Origin: [Haemophilus] ducreyi | GTDB lineage: Bacteria; Pseudomonadota; Gammaproteobacteria; Enterobacterales; Pasteurellaceae | Assembly (NCBI RefSeq): GCF_900109315.1 | Contig: NZ_FOJC01000002.1 | Location: 62,001-126,000 of the forward strand | Direction: 5' to 3' | DNA length: 64,000 nt | Shown: positions 8,533 to 18,835 of the stretch, piece after piece | Layout of the letters: each line of letters starts with the position of its first letter | Numbering within the stretch: the stretch's first letter is position 1 | Notes under the pieces: generated by a model | The model's database searches: none | The model's input: the letters and a program-made list of their open reading frames with translations, nothing else | What the model was told of the DNA's origin: nothing | Made by a program: the position numbers and the translations under genes

Positions 8533-9507
8533 TCAGTAATCAATAAATGATTGTTGATCCGCGCCTTCTTTTTCCACCACCGGCTTGATCATATGTTCAC
8601 GATCTAAACCTAATTGTAATGCCACCCCAATCGCGACATAGATAGATGAATAAGTACCAAAGCCAATACCAATTAATAAGGCAAGTGAAAAGCTATGGAT
8701 TGTTGGACCACCGAATAAAAATAATGCCAAGACTACAAATAGCGTGGTGATTGACGTCATTAGTGTACGAGAGAGCGTTTGGCTTAATGAAATATCAATG
8801 ATCTCTATCGAAGTTACTCGGCGAATTTTACTGAAGTTTTCGCGGACACGGTCAAAAACTACGATCGAGTCATTCAATGAATATCCTACAACGGATAAAA
8901 TTGCGGCTACAAACGTTAGATCAATTTCAATCTGTAAAAATGAAAACAAGCCAACAGTAACTAACACATCGTGGAATAGGGCTAAGATACCACCAATTGC
9001 TAAGCGGATTTCAAAACGTGTACCAACGTAAAGCAATAACATTCCAAGCGTTGCCAACGTAGCCCAAATGGCACCTTGTGTTAATTCTTCACCAACATTG
9101 GGGCCGACAAACTCAACGCTTTTAATGATAGCATTAGCATCAAGATCGCGATGGACTAAATCCATTATCTTATTACCTAATGACATATCACCCGCTGAGG
9201 CAGGTAAGCGAATCATTAATTCTTTTTGACTTCCAGTTGTTTGAACTAACGCACTTTCATAACCATTTTGCTTAAGTAAGGTTCTGATTTCAGCTAAATT
9301 GACAGGTTGTGAGAAAGTCGTTTCGATCACTGTCCCACCGGTAAAATCTAACCCCCAGTTAAAGCCTTTGGTCACAATGGAAAATATACATAATCCAGTA
9401 ACAATAAATGAGAATAAAAAACCGAAATAACGGTATTTCATAAATGGAATTAATTTATATGGCAGTTTAATGTCTGACATATCTTTTTCTTGTTGAATAG
9501 CTGACAT
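8533..9507 (-). CDS. secF: Protein translocase subunit SecF
   Basis: SecF works with SecD and YajC to pull exported proteins through SecYEG using the proton gradient. The 324-residue protein has the first transmembrane segment near residues 27-48, the periplasmic P1 domain opening with FTGGTVIE, and a C-terminal block of five membrane helices including the family motif GYSLNDSIVVFDRVREN. It starts ten bases after secD. The start at 9507 has AAGG well placed; an internal ATG at 9480 is an alternative with a poorer site. Confidence 0.95.
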   Translation of the reverse strand: MSAIQQEKDMSDIKLPYKLIPFMKYRYFGFLFSFIVTGLCIFSIVTKGFNWGLDFTGGTVIETTFSQPVNLAEIRTLLKQNGYESALVQTTGSQKELMIRLPASAGDMSLGNKIMDLVHRDLDANAIIKSVEFVGPNVGEELTQGAIWATLATLGMLLLYVGTRFEIRLAIGGILALFHDVLVTVGLFSFLQIEIDLTFVAAILSVVGYSLNDSIVVFDRVRENFSKIRRVTSIEIIDISLSQTLSRTLMTSITTLFVVLALFLFGGPTIHSFSLALLIGIGFGTYSSIYVAIGVALQLGLDREHMIKPVVEKEGADQQSFIDY

Positions 9508-9517
9508 TTATACCGCC

Positions 9518-11362
9518 TTAAATCCAAAGTTTTTTGACACGTTTACCGCCATATATCCAGTTGACTAACATCCGTGTTCCAGTAATTGCAGTGAACATTG
9601 AAATCATCACACCTAATGCTAGAGTAATTGCAAAGCCTTTTACCGGGCCTGTACCAACAGAATACAACACTAAAGAAGTCAGTATGGTGGTTAAGTTAGA
9701 ATCGAAAATTGAGGTAAATGCGCCATTATAGCCTTCATTAATGGCTTGTTGAATAGAACGGCCATTGCGGAGCTCTTCTTTAATCCGCTCATAAATCAAT
9801 ACGTTGGCATCAACTGACATACCTACGGCGAGGATAATACCGGCAATACCTGGCATGGTTAAGGTTGCACCAATTAATGACATTAAGCCAATCGTTAATA
9901 CCATATTTACGAGTAATGCTGCAGTAGCAAAAATACCAAAAACTTTATAGTAAATTAAACAGAATACAATGGTTAAAATTAAGCCATATATACCCGCTTC
10001 CATTCCTCTTGCTACATTATCAGCACCCAAAGAAGCCCCTATGGTTCGCTCTTCAACAATAACAATCGGAGCAATCAAGGCGCCAGAACGTAACAATACT
10101 GCTAGATTTTGTGCTTCTGCCGTAGAGTCAATACCCGTAATTTGGAATTGACTACCAAGACGTGAGTTAATCGTTGCTACATTAATTACTTCTTCATGTT
10201 TTTCTAAAATAACTTTGCCATTTGCATCTTTACGACCAGAATCTTTAAACTCGCTATACAGCGTTGCCATCGGTCTGCCAACAGCACTTTTGGTAATATC
10301 TGCCATCATATTACCGCCTTTTGCATCAAGATGAATACTTACTTGTGGTAAGCCACGCTCATCTTTGCCAAAAGTTGCATCGACAATATGTTCACCACCA
10401 AGTGAAGGTTTACGGCGCAATACAACGGCACGTCCATCACGTGTATGTTTTAGTTCAGAATCAGCAGGCACAATACCTCGTGTAGCAGATTCAACATTTG
10501 CTTCAGCATTGACTAAACGAAACTCAAGGGTTGCAGTTGCACCTAATAACTCTTTGGCACGCGCAGTATCTTGCACACCAGGCAATTCAACCACAATTCG
10601 ATCAGCACCTTGACGTTGAATAGTTGGTTCAGAAACCCCTAATTCTTCAACACGTTTGCGTAAAATAGATAAGTTTTGTTCAATTGCAGTATCACGAGAT
10701 TTAGCCAGAGTTGCTTCTGAAGGGGTAAACGCAACTTCAGAAGCGGTAATAAACTTGGTTTCAAGATATGCGTGATTACGTTTAATAAAACGCGCCGCTT
10801 TTTCAGCAGTATCATTGTTAGCAAATTCAATCTGCGTGGTAAAATTATCCCCTTTTTTGATCGCTTTATACTGTAATTTTTCTTTGCGTAATTCAGTACG
10901 TAAACTATCTTGTAGGGTTTCTTGTTGCTTAACTAATGCGGTATTCATATCAACTTCCATTAAGAAGCGAACGCCACCACGTAAATCTAAACCTCGTTTC
11001 ATTGGGCTACCGCCAATGTCGCTTAGCCAAACAGGCGTAGCAGGAGCAAGGTTTAATGCAACGGAGAATTTATCACCTAATACTTCAGAAATTTTTTCTT
11101 TTGCAGGTAGTTGTTGTTCATCATTAGTTAAGCGGACCAAAATAGAGCCGTTCTCAAGAACGGCTGACTTTGGTGTAATATTCATCGATGACAACGTTTC
11201 TTGCACATGCGCGAGCGTTTCGCTCGAAGCTTCTTGACCACGTGTACCTGAAATTTGTACAGAAGGGTCTTCGCCATATAAGTTTGGAAGAGCATATAAG
11301 CCACCGATGATAATCACAAAGATGATCATCAGATTCTTCCATAATGGGAAACGGTTTAACAC
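9518..11362 (-). CDS. secD: Protein translocase subunit SecD
   Basis: SecD is the larger RND-type partner of SecF. At 614 residues it is full length: an N-terminal membrane anchor, the GLDLRGGVRFLMEV motif, a large periplasmic domain with the P1 head, then five C-terminal helices with GMSVDANVLIYERIKEELR. It lies between yajC (24 bases upstream) and secF, the conserved yajC-secD-secF operon. Confidence 0.96.
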   Translation of the reverse strand: MLNRFPLWKNLMIIFVIIIGGLYALPNLYGEDPSVQISGTRGQEASSETLAHVQETLSSMNITPKSAVLENGSILVRLTNDEQQLPAKEKISEVLGDKFSVALNLAPATPVWLSDIGGSPMKRGLDLRGGVRFLMEVDMNTALVKQQETLQDSLRTELRKEKLQYKAIKKGDNFTTQIEFANNDTAEKAARFIKRNHAYLETKFITASEVAFTPSEATLAKSRDTAIEQNLSILRKRVEELGVSEPTIQRQGADRIVVELPGVQDTARAKELLGATATLEFRLVNAEANVESATRGIVPADSELKHTRDGRAVVLRRKPSLGGEHIVDATFGKDERGLPQVSIHLDAKGGNMMADITKSAVGRPMATLYSEFKDSGRKDANGKVILEKHEEVINVATINSRLGSQFQITGIDSTAEAQNLAVLLRSGALIAPIVIVEERTIGASLGADNVARGMEAGIYGLILTIVFCLIYYKVFGIFATAALLVNMVLTIGLMSLIGATLTMPGIAGIILAVGMSVDANVLIYERIKEELRNGRSIQQAINEGYNGAFTSIFDSNLTTILTSLVLYSVGTGPVKGFAITLALGVMISMFTAITGTRMLVNWIYGGKRVKKLWI

Positions 11363-11386
11363 AATAGATCCCCTAAAATAGGAAAA

Positions 11387-11683
11387 TTAAGAAAGCGCTT
11401 TCATTTGACCTTTCGGCAATACAGCAACGATATAGTTGCGTGAAATAACAACTTCAGTTGTATCGTTTAAAGCAATCACAACATTTTCACTGTCAGAACT
11501 TACTTTAGTAATACGACCGATTAAACCGCCATTTGTTAATACTTCATCGCCTTTTGCTAAGCTAGCAAGTAAATCGCGTTGTTGTTTTTGGCGTTTCGCC
11601 TGTGGGCGATAAATCATAAAGTAGAAAATTAAACCAAAAATAGCCAAAATAAAAATCATTTCTAATCCGCTACCTTGTTGCAT
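11387..11683 (-). CDS. yajC: Sec translocon accessory protein YajC
   Basis: YajC is a small single-pass inner membrane protein found with SecDF. The 98 residues include one membrane helix (about 8-26, rich in Ile and Phe), the family signature YFMIYRPQAKRQK, and a small cytoplasmic domain with GDEVLTNGGLIGRI. It has a good AAGGAG site. tgt, its usual upstream neighbour in enterobacteria, is absent; ubiG is upstream on the same strand 113 bases away. Confidence 0.96.
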   Translation of the reverse strand: MQQGSGLEMIFILAIFGLIFYFMIYRPQAKRQKQQRDLLASLAKGDEVLTNGGLIGRITKVSSDSENVVIALNDTTEVVISRNYIVAVLPKGQMKALS

Positions 11684-11796
11684 AAAATCTCCTTAAAATC
11701 AATACATTATAGTTTTAAAAAATAGAAGGCCAAATCAATGAGGATATGAAGAGCCTAACATAGCACATCGATGGATTTTTGGCAAAGTTTGATCGT

Positions 11797-12507
11797 CTAT
11801 TTGGCTTTCAACATCGCGATATAATTACAGCTAACGTCATTATTTAACCAAAATTTTTCAGTTAACGGGTTAAAGTGATAGCCTTTCATTTCCTTACATT
11901 CTAGGCTGGCTTGATCACACCAGGTTAATAATTCCGCAGGCTTAATAAACTTTTCAAATTCATGTGTGCGTTTGGGCAACATTTTCAATAAGTATTCTGC
12001 GCCAATAATCACCAACATATAAGCTTTTAGCGTACGATTGATCGTAGATAAAAACAGCACACCATCTGGCTTTAATAACGCTTTACAACTTTGAATTACG
12101 GAGAGTGGATCGGGTACGTGTTCTAACATTTCCATACAAGTCACCACATCAAATTTTTCTGCGTTACAAGCGGTATGATTGAGGCGTAAATCTTCAACCG
12201 TCGTTTGTTGATAATGTATAGTTAACTCATTCTCAATTGCGTGTTGTTTGGCAATTTCTAGTGGCTCAGTTGTCATATCAATACCTGTGACAATTGCACC
12301 TGCCTGTGCCATTGCTTCACTTAAAATACCGCCACCACAACCAACATCTAACACTTTTTTGCCAAATAAACCATTTGCTTTTGTTTGGATATAATTAAAA
12401 CGTAAGGGATTTAGCAAAAGAATTGGTTTAAAACTGCCATTCGGATCCCACCAAGAGTGGGCCATCTGCTCAAATTTTGATAGTTCTTGCTGATCAACGT
12501 TGTGCAT
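11797..12507 (-). CDS. ubiG: Ubiquinone biosynthesis O-methyltransferase UbiG
   Basis: UbiG carries out both O-methylations in ubiquinone synthesis. The 236-residue protein has the N-terminal signature [24 protein letters not shown], the SAM-binding motif [16 protein letters not shown] (near residues 50-65) and the later FLSTINRT and [14 protein letters not shown] region ([13 protein letters not shown]). It is divergent from the small glycosylase gene, with 63 bases between starts. Confidence 0.95.
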   Translation of the reverse strand: MHNVDQQELSKFEQMAHSWWDPNGSFKPILLLNPLRFNYIQTKANGLFGKKVLDVGCGGGILSEAMAQAGAIVTGIDMTTEPLEIAKQHAIENELTIHYQQTTVEDLRLNHTACNAEKFDVVTCMEMLEHVPDPLSVIQSCKALLKPDGVLFLSTINRTLKAYMLVIIGAEYLLKMLPKRTHEFEKFIKPAELLTWCDQASLECKEMKGYHFNPLTEKFWLNNDVSCNYIAMLKAK

Positions 12508-12570
12508 AATCTATTCCTTCAATGAATTTACCTATACTATAACGCATTTAGTTTAAAAGGAAAATTACGG

Positions 12571-12951
12571 ATGACTAGAATTAATCTTGTTCCACCCGCT
12601 GAATTATGTGATCAACATTTACTGGCTGAACATAGAGAATTAACACGCATACCCAATACCATTGCTAAAGGTAAATTTAAATTAGCGGGGCAGCCTAGTG
12701 ATTACAAATTAGGTGAAGGACACGTCCGCTTCTTCTTTAATAAATTAGCCTTTTTAAAACAACGCTATGATGCTTTGCACGAAGAATGTTTGGCTCGAGG
12801 TTTTAATGTGCAATACTTTTGGACAGAAGATTTACCACAAGATCCTGCACTTTGGTTAGATTACCAACCTACAGAAAATGCTTTAAAAATCAATCGAGCA
12901 AGAATTGCTGAACGAATGCCAGCAAAAGTACGTTTCACACAAAGAAAATGA
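12571..12951 (+). CDS. Pyrimidine dimer DNA glycosylase, T4 endonuclease V (DenV) type
   Basis: The family cuts the glycosyl bond of the 5' base in UV-induced cyclobutane pyrimidine dimers and then nicks the abasic site. The 126-residue protein aligns from its first residue with phage T4 endonuclease V. Thr2 (the N-terminal amine nucleophile), Arg3, Arg22, Glu23 (the catalytic acid) and Arg26 are all in the same numbered positions, within MTRINL and LAEHRELTR. The middle GEGHVRFFFNKLAFLKQR also matches. It lacks about a dozen residues relative to T4. It stands alone between divergent ubiG and gyrA. It adds a direct repair route beside UvrABC; its presence in a bacterial core region suggests old transfer from phage. 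Activity is inferred. Confidence 0.88.
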   Translation: MTRINLVPPAELCDQHLLAEHRELTRIPNTIAKGKFKLAGQPSDYKLGEGHVRFFFNKLAFLKQRYDALHEECLARGFNVQYFWTEDLPQDPALWLDYQPTENALKINRARIAERMPAKVRFTQRK

Positions 12952-12984
12952 CCGCTTATTCCCCCTTTTTACTCGATTTTATGC

Positions 12985-12990
12985 TATACT
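12985..12990 (+). promoter_or_regulatory. Candidate extended -10 element of the gyrA promoter
   Basis: TATACT preceded by TGC, 75 bases upstream of the gyrA ATG, is a good extended -10. No convincing -35 hexamer is seen at 16-18 bases, which fits an extended -10 promoter. The call rests only on this motif. Confidence 0.4.
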
Positions 12991-13064
12991 TCGACAAATT
13001 TTTTTCCTCTATTTTGCTGAAAAGGCTAGAGGTCTCTTTTTATAAACGTGATTAGGAAATTTCA

Positions 13065-15767
13065 ATGAGCGAATTAGCCAAAGATATTACTCCCGTCAGT
13101 ATTGAAGACGAATTAAAAACGTCTTATCTAGACTATGCGATGTCAGTGATTGTAGGCCGTGCATTACCAGATGTGCGTGACGGCTTAAAACCGGTACACC
13201 GCCGTGTATTATTCTCAATGGATCGAAACAGCAATACCTTTAACAAACCGCACGTCAAATCAGCACGCGTGGTTGGTGATGTAATCGGTAAATATCACCC
13301 GCACGGTGATTCTGCTGTTTATGACACCATTGTCCGCATGGCACAGCCTTTCTCGCTCCGCTATATGTTAGTCGACGGCCAAGGTAACTTTGGTTCAATT
13401 GACGGTGATGCACCGGCAGCAATGCGTTATACCGAAGTTCGTATGCAGAAAATTACTCAGGAATTATTGACTGATTTAGACAAAGAAACGGTCGATTACT
13501 CGCCAAACTATGATGGCAAAGAAATGATTCCTGATGTATTACCCACTAAAATTCCCACGTTATTGGTTAATGGGTCTTCTGGTATTGCCGTGGGTATGGC
13601 AACCAATATTCCACCGCATAATCTAAATGAAGTATTAGACGGTTGCCTTGCTTATATTGAAAATGATCAACTTAGCATTGAAGAATTAATGCGATTTATC
13701 CCAGGCCCAGACTTTCCAACGGGAGCCATTATCAATGGTAGTAAAGGGATTGAAGATGCTTATCGTACAGGACGAGGTAAAGTTTATGTACGCGCAAAAG
13801 CAACAGTCGAAAAAACGGAAAAAAATCGTGAACAGATTATTGTCACTGAATTGCCATATCAAGTGAATAAAGCCAAATTGATCGAAAAAATTGCTGAATT
13901 AGTCAAAGACAAAAAAATAGACGGAATCAGTAGTATTCAAGATCACTCTGATAAAAAAGGCATCTCAATTGTGATTGAGATAAAACGAGATGCCGTCGGT
14001 GAAGTGGTCTTAAATCACTTATATTCATTGACACAAATGCAAGTCACTTTTGGTATTAATATGGTGGCATTAGATCATGGTCAACCAAAAGTATTAAATC
14101 TCAAACAAATTATTGAAGCCTTTGTTAAACATCGGCGTGAAGTAGTGACGCGCCGTACAATTTTTGAATTACGTAAAGCACGTGAAAGGGCGCATATTTT
14201 AGAAGGACTCGCGATTGCCTTAGCTAATATAGATCCAGTGATAGAATTGATCCGCCAGTCAAAAACTGCGGAAGAAGCCCGCTTAGCATTATTGGATCGC
14301 GCTTGGTCATTAGGCAATGTTGCTCCAATGTTAGAAGCGGCGGGAGTTGACGCCTCTCGACCGGAAGATTTAGCGGTTGAATTAGGGGTACATAATGGCG
14401 AATATCATTTATCTGAAGCTCAAGCACGCGCTATTTTAGAATTACGTTTACACCGCTTAACCGGCTTAGAACACGAAAAAATTGTTGATGAATACAAACA
14501 ATTATTAACGGAAATCGGTGAATTATTACACATCTTAAACAATGCTGAACGTTTAATGCAAGTTATTCGTGAAGAATTAGAAAAAGTTAAAGCAGAATTT
14601 GGTGATGAACGTCGCACTGAAATCACTGCTGCCTCAGGCGATATCAATTTAGAAGACTTAATTGCACAAGAAGATGTAGTCGTAACCCTCTCACACGCAG
14701 GCTACGTTAAATATCAACCGCTATCTGACTATGAAGCGCAACGCCGAGGCGGTAAAGGTAAATCTGCAACTAAAATGAAAGAAGATGATTTCATCGAAAA
14801 ATTACTAGTAGCAAATACGCACGACACCATTCTTTGCTTCTCAAGCCGTGGTCGCTTATACCAATTAAAAGTTTACCAACTACCACAAGCCAGTCGAGGA
14901 GCAAGAGGCACACCAATTGTCAATATTCTACCGCTTGTTAAAGAAGAAAATGAACGAATTACTGCCATCTTACCTATTCCAAAAGGCGAATTTTCAACAG
15001 ATAGATTTATTTTTATGGCAACCGCAAGTGGTATCGTCAAGAAAGTCTGTTTAGATGCATTTAGTCATATACGCTCAAGCGGTCTAATCGCGTTAAAACT
15101 TCGCGAAGGAGATGAATTAATCGGCGTAGATATTACTGATGGCGGCAGTGAAATTATGTTGTTCTCTGCGCAAGGTCGGGTAGTACGCTTTGCAGAAAAA
15201 GCAGTTCGCTCAATGGGCAGAACCGCAACAGGCGTTCGCGGTATTAAGCTTGCCACAAGCGACATACTTGCCGATGATATAGAAGATACTGAAATTATTG
15301 AAATTGAGCAGGAAGAAACAGAAGATAATACCGCCGTCAATCTAAACACCGATCGCGTAGTATCATTGGTCATCCCACGAGCAGATATAGCAACTAGTGG
15401 CGATATTCTAACTGTAACAGAAAACGGCTATGGTAAACGCACCGTCTTAACCGAATACCCAATCAAATCCCGTGCAACTAAAGGTGTTTTATCAATTAAA
15501 GTGAATGAACGTAACGGTAAAGTAGTTGCTGCCGTACAAGTAGATGAATTAGATCAAATTATGTTGATTACTGATGCGGGCACCTTAGTTCGAACACGCG
15601 TTGCCGAAGTCAGTTTAGTGGGTCGAAACACACAAGGTGTACGGATTATCCGTACCGCCGAAGATGAAAAAGTTGTTAGCCTTGAACGCCTTTGCGAACC
15701 CGAAGAGGATGAAAGTAACGAACTACAGCGCGACACCGAAGTAATAGAAACTTCAACTGAAGCATAA
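13065..15767 (+). CDS. gyrA: DNA gyrase subunit A
   Basis: GyrA is the breakage-reunion subunit that introduces negative supercoils with GyrB. The 900-residue protein is full length. The active-site tyrosine is Tyr122 ([10 protein letters not shown]). The quinolone-resistance region reads HGDSAVYD, with the susceptible-type Ser83 and Asp87. The coiled-coil gate precedes the C-terminal pinwheel with the GyrA box QRRGGKG and six beta-blades, then an acidic tail. A strong uptake-signal hairpin ends the gene at 15780. Confidence 0.97.
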   Translation: MSELAKDITPVSIEDELKTSYLDYAMSVIVGRALPDVRDGLKPVHRRVLFSMDRNSNTFNKPHVKSARVVGDVIGKYHPHGDSAVYDTIVRMAQPFSLRYMLVDGQGNFGSIDGDAPAAMRYTEVRMQKITQELLTDLDKETVDYSPNYDGKEMIPDVLPTKIPTLLVNGSSGIAVGMATNIPPHNLNEVLDGCLAYIENDQLSIEELMRFIPGPDFPTGAIINGSKGIEDAYRTGRGKVYVRAKATVEKTEKNREQIIVTELPYQVNKAKLIEKIAELVKDKKIDGISSIQDHSDKKGISIVIEIKRDAVGEVVLNHLYSLTQMQVTFGINMVALDHGQPKVLNLKQIIEAFVKHRREVVTRRTIFELRKARERAHILEGLAIALANIDPVIELIRQSKTAEEARLALLDRAWSLGNVAPMLEAAGVDASRPEDLAVELGVHNGEYHLSEAQARAILELRLHRLTGLEHEKIVDEYKQLLTEIGELLHILNNAERLMQVIREELEKVKAEFGDERRTEITAASGDINLEDLIAQEDVVVTLSHAGYVKYQPLSDYEAQRRGGKGKSATKMKEDDFIEKLLVANTHDTILCFSSRGRLYQLKVYQLPQASRGARGTPIVNILPLVKEENERITAILPIPKGEFSTDRFIFMATASGIVKKVCLDAFSHIRSSGLIALKLREGDELIGVDITDGGSEIMLFSAQGRVVRFAEKAVRSMGRTATGVRGIKLATSDILADDIEDTEIIEIEQEETEDNTAVNLNTDRVVSLVIPRADIATSGDILTVTENGYGKRTVLTEYPIKSRATKGVLSIKVNERNGKVVAAVQVDELDQIMLITDAGTLVRTRVAEVSLVGRNTQGVRIIRTAEDEKVVSLERLCEPEEDESNELQRDTEVIETSTEA

Positions 15768-15779
15768 CATAAAACAAAT

Positions 15780-15834
15780 AAGCGGTCGTTTTTTCAGAAT
15801 ATTAAGCAAATTTTCAGAAAAATCGACCGCTTTT
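15780..15834 (+). terminator. Terminator of gyrA made of paired AAGCGGTC motifs
   Basis: AAGCGGTCG at 15780 pairs with CGACCGCTT at 15824, extended by T/A-rich arms, followed by TTTT. It lies 12 bases after the gyrA stop. The remaining 200 bases before uup hold no other feature I can support. Confidence 0.8.
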
Positions 15835-16033
15835 AAAATGAAAGAAGCAATATTCCCATTCGAATGTATTAAAGACATTACACAATATATTTTGACTTTC
15901 AAACAAAAAACACACCACTTAAACACGATGGAGAAAGGCTTTAATCTTTAAGGTAATGTTCGCAATAAGTAAATGCCTTTATTGAGAAATTTAAAGGTAT
16001 CGGTGGAAATATTTAGATAATTAGGTTTATAAA

Positions 16034-17971
16034 ATGGCATTATTGAATTTATCTAACGCCTATTTAGGCTTTGGTGATTATCCTTTATTGGATCATTGTG
16101 AGTTGCATATTGAAGCAGGTGAACGCGTCTGTTTAGTTGGGCGTAATGGCGCAGGTAAATCGACGCTGATGAAAGTTTTAGCAGGTGAAATACAGCTTGA
16201 TGATGGTCGCTTGATTTTAGAAAAAGATATTGTGGTTACTCGCCTTGAGCAAGATCCGCCTCGTCATATCCAAGAAACGGTATTTAATTATGTGGCAGAG
16301 GGGATTGCGCATTTGAGTCAATTATTGAAGGAATATCATTATATTTCACAACAGATGTTGACAGAGTATAGCGATGAGTTGTTGGCGAAATTATCAGCAG
16401 TACAAATACAGTTAGAACATAATAATGGTTGGCAATTTGAGAGTCGGATTCAAGACACGCTTAAATTACTTGAGCTTGATCCAGATAAAAAATTATGTGA
16501 GTTATCGGGCGGTTGGGTGCGTCGAGCTGCTTTAGCCCGTGCGTTGGCGGCTGATCCTGATATTCTGTTATTAGATGAGCTGACCAACCATTTAGATGTG
16601 GAGGCGATTACGTGGTTGGAAGCGTTATTGCTTAATTTCAAAGGATCGATCATTTTTATTTCGCACGATCGTTCGTTCATTCGTAAGATGGCCACGCGGA
16701 TTGTGGATTTGGATCGCGGTAAATTAATTTCTTATCCGGGCAATTATGATCTGTATTTGACGACTAAAGCGGAAGATTTACGGGTAGAAGCCTTACAAAA
16801 TGAGTTGTTTGATAAAAAATTAGCACAAGAAGAGGTTTGGATTCGTCAAGGCATTAAAGCACGCCGAACGCGGAATGAAGGACGGGTCAGAGCCTTGAAG
16901 AAATTACGTGAAGAACGGCGAAATCGGCGTGAATTACAAGGTTCGGCAAAAATCCAATTAGATACGACCGCTCGTTCGGGTAAAATTGTGTTTGAAATTG
17001 AAAATGCTAGCTATGAGATTGAAGGTAAAACGTTGCTGAATAATTTTTCTGCGACGATTCAACGAGGCGATAAAATTGCCTTAGTTGGAGCTAATGGTTG
17101 TGGTAAAACGACGTTAATTAAATTGTTACTTGGGCAATTACAGCCAACTAGCGGGTCGATTCGGTGTGGTACTAAATTAGAAGTGGCTTATTTTGATCAG
17201 TATCGAGCCGAGTTAGATCTGGAAAAAACGGTTATGGATAATGTAGCGGACGGTAAACAGGATATTGAAGTAAATGGTGTAAAACGTCATGTTTTAGGCT
17301 ATTTACAAGATTTCTTATTTCCCCCTAAGCGTGCAATGACTCCGGTAAAAGCATTATCGGGTGGTGAACGTAACCGTTTATTGTTAGCTAAATTGTTACT
17401 TAAGCCAAATAATTTACTGATTCTAGATGAGCCAACCAATGATTTAGATGTAGAAACGTTAGAATTGTTGGAAGAGTTGTTGGCTGATTATCAAGGCTCT
17501 TTGTTAATTGTTAGCCATGATCGTCAATTTATTGATAATACTGTCGAAGAATGTATTTTCTTTGAAGGCGATGGTGTGTTGAATAAGTATATTGGTGGTT
17601 ATTTTGATGCTAAACAACAGCAAATAAATTCTCAGGTAATGCAGGAAAAAATGGCAGTTAAGCGGGCGGAAACGGTTGAAAATTTGCCCGCTGATTTAGC
17701 AAAAGTAGCGGTGCAAACAAAAAAAACGGATAAGAAAGTGAAACTTTCTTATAAAGAACAGCGAGAACTTGATGATTTACCCGCTAAAATGGAAGCGCTA
17801 GAGAATGAGATTAGCGTTTTGCAAATGGAAGTAAATAGTGCAGATTTCTTTAGTCATGATCAACAATATACCCAAACACAATTGCAGAAGCTGGCAGAAG
17901 CTGAAAATGCTTTAGAGATAGCATTTGAACGCTGGGAGCAGTTAGAAAATATCAAGAATGGCAATGGCTAG
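16034..17971 (+). CDS. uup: ABC-F type ATPase Uup
   Basis: Uup belongs to the ABC-F ATPases, which have no membrane domain and act on ribosomes; loss of Uup raises transposon precise excision in E. coli. The 645-residue protein has two nucleotide-binding domains with Walker A motifs GRNGAGKST (near residue 37) and GANGCGKTT (near 350), signatures LSGGW and LSGGE, and Walker B segments ILLLDELTNHLDV and LLILDEPTNDLDV. The charged coiled-coil tail after residue 560 is the Uup-specific DNA-binding domain. tcdA follows 40 bases downstream. Confidence 0.94.
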   Translation: MALLNLSNAYLGFGDYPLLDHCELHIEAGERVCLVGRNGAGKSTLMKVLAGEIQLDDGRLILEKDIVVTRLEQDPPRHIQETVFNYVAEGIAHLSQLLKEYHYISQQMLTEYSDELLAKLSAVQIQLEHNNGWQFESRIQDTLKLLELDPDKKLCELSGGWVRRAALARALAADPDILLLDELTNHLDVEAITWLEALLLNFKGSIIFISHDRSFIRKMATRIVDLDRGKLISYPGNYDLYLTTKAEDLRVEALQNELFDKKLAQEEVWIRQGIKARRTRNEGRVRALKKLREERRNRRELQGSAKIQLDTTARSGKIVFEIENASYEIEGKTLLNNFSATIQRGDKIALVGANGCGKTTLIKLLLGQLQPTSGSIRCGTKLEVAYFDQYRAELDLEKTVMDNVADGKQDIEVNGVKRHVLGYLQDFLFPPKRAMTPVKALSGGERNRLLLAKLLLKPNNLLILDEPTNDLDVETLELLEELLADYQGSLLIVSHDRQFIDNTVEECIFFEGDGVLNKYIGGYFDAKQQQINSQVMQEKMAVKRAETVENLPADLAKVAVQTKKTDKKVKLSYKEQRELDDLPAKMEALENEISVLQMEVNSADFFSHDQQYTQTQLQKLAEAENALEIAFERWEQLENIKNGNG

Positions 17972-18011
17972 CGGGCTAATTTGTTTAAAAATTTGTAAGT
18001 AATGAGAATAG

Positions 18012-18776
18012 ATGGAACGAATAGATAATTATGAACGGCGGTTTGGTGGCATTGGGCGGTTATATATGGTAGAGGGCTTGGCTGTATTGCGCCGTGCACA
18101 TATTTGTGTAATTGGTATTGGTGGCGTGGGATCTTGGGTCGTGGAAGCGTTAGCGCGTTCGGGCATCGGTAACATTACGATGATCGATATGGACGATATT
18201 TGTGTAACCAATATCAATCGTCAAATTCATGCTATGACGGGTACAGTGGCCCAGCTGAAAACAGAGGCAATGAAACAACGTGTGTTGGGCATAAATCCAG
18301 AATGTGTGGTAGATATTATTGATGATTTTATTACGCCAGAAAATATCCCAGATTATTTAAATCGATCTTATGATTATGTGATTGATGCGATTGATTCAGT
18401 CAAGACTAAGGCGGCGTTAATTGTTTATTGTAAGCGGTATAAAATTAAATTAATTACCATCGGTGGTGCAGGCGGGCAAACGGATCCTAGTCAGATTCAA
18501 ATCGCTGATTTAAGTAGGACAATTCAAGACCCATTAGCGTCAAAAGTGCGATCGTTATTACGTAAGCAATATCATTTTAGTCAGAATCCGAAACGAAAAT
18601 TTGGTATTGATTGTGTGTTTTCTAGTCAACCATTAATTTTCCCTCAAATGGAAGAGGGGTGCCAAGTGTCTGCGAGTATGAATTGTGCTAATGGTTTTGG
18701 TGCCGTGACGATGGTGACTGCGACGTTTGGTTTTTTTGCGGTTAGTCGAGTGATTGATAAATTATTGCATCGATAA
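18012..18776 (+). CDS. tcdA: tRNA threonylcarbamoyladenosine dehydratase TcdA (CsdL)
   Basis: TcdA is an E1-like enzyme that uses ATP to cyclise the t6A37 side chain of ANN-decoding tRNAs to ct6A. The 254-residue protein has the nucleotide loop VIGIGGVGSWVVEALARSG, the Asp/Arg site DMDDICVTNINRQ and the family's DAIDSVKTK strand. It is probably co-transcribed with uup and is closed by a strong terminator. Confidence 0.94.
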   Translation: MERIDNYERRFGGIGRLYMVEGLAVLRRAHICVIGIGGVGSWVVEALARSGIGNITMIDMDDICVTNINRQIHAMTGTVAQLKTEAMKQRVLGINPECVVDIIDDFITPENIPDYLNRSYDYVIDAIDSVKTKAALIVYCKRYKIKLITIGGAGGQTDPSQIQIADLSRTIQDPLASKVRSLLRKQYHFSQNPKRKFGIDCVFSSQPLIFPQMEEGCQVSASMNCANGFGAVTMVTATFGFFAVSRVIDKLLHR

Positions 18777-18783
18777 TAGCTTG

Positions 18784-18807
18784 ATTTTTTAATCATGATT
18801 AAAAAAT
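18784..18807. repeat. Perfect 24-base palindrome after tcdA
   Basis: The 24 bases are their own reverse complement: an outer AT run, TTAATC, a central AT, and the mirror GATTAA. It overlaps the left arm of the following terminator, so the RNA can fold two ways, either this palindrome or the terminator stem. Confidence 0.7.
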
Positions 18808-18835
18808 GGCGATCATTTGATTGATCGCCATTTTT
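18802..18835 (+). terminator. Rho-independent terminator of tcdA
   Basis: A 14-bp stem (AAAAATGGCGATCA paired with TGATCGCCATTTTT) with a six-base loop and a T-run. A perfect reversed uptake signal begins four bases later. Confidence 0.9.

Noticed and set aside
10815..11237. 140-codon open frame on the plus strand opposite secD
   Set aside because: It is the antisense of a clearly conserved gene, has no ribosome site and is rich in Ser/Cys/Arg as expected from complementing AT-rich coding sequence.
13306..13330. Quinolone-resistance change in gyrA
   Set aside because: Codons 83 and 87 read Ser and Asp, the susceptible state.
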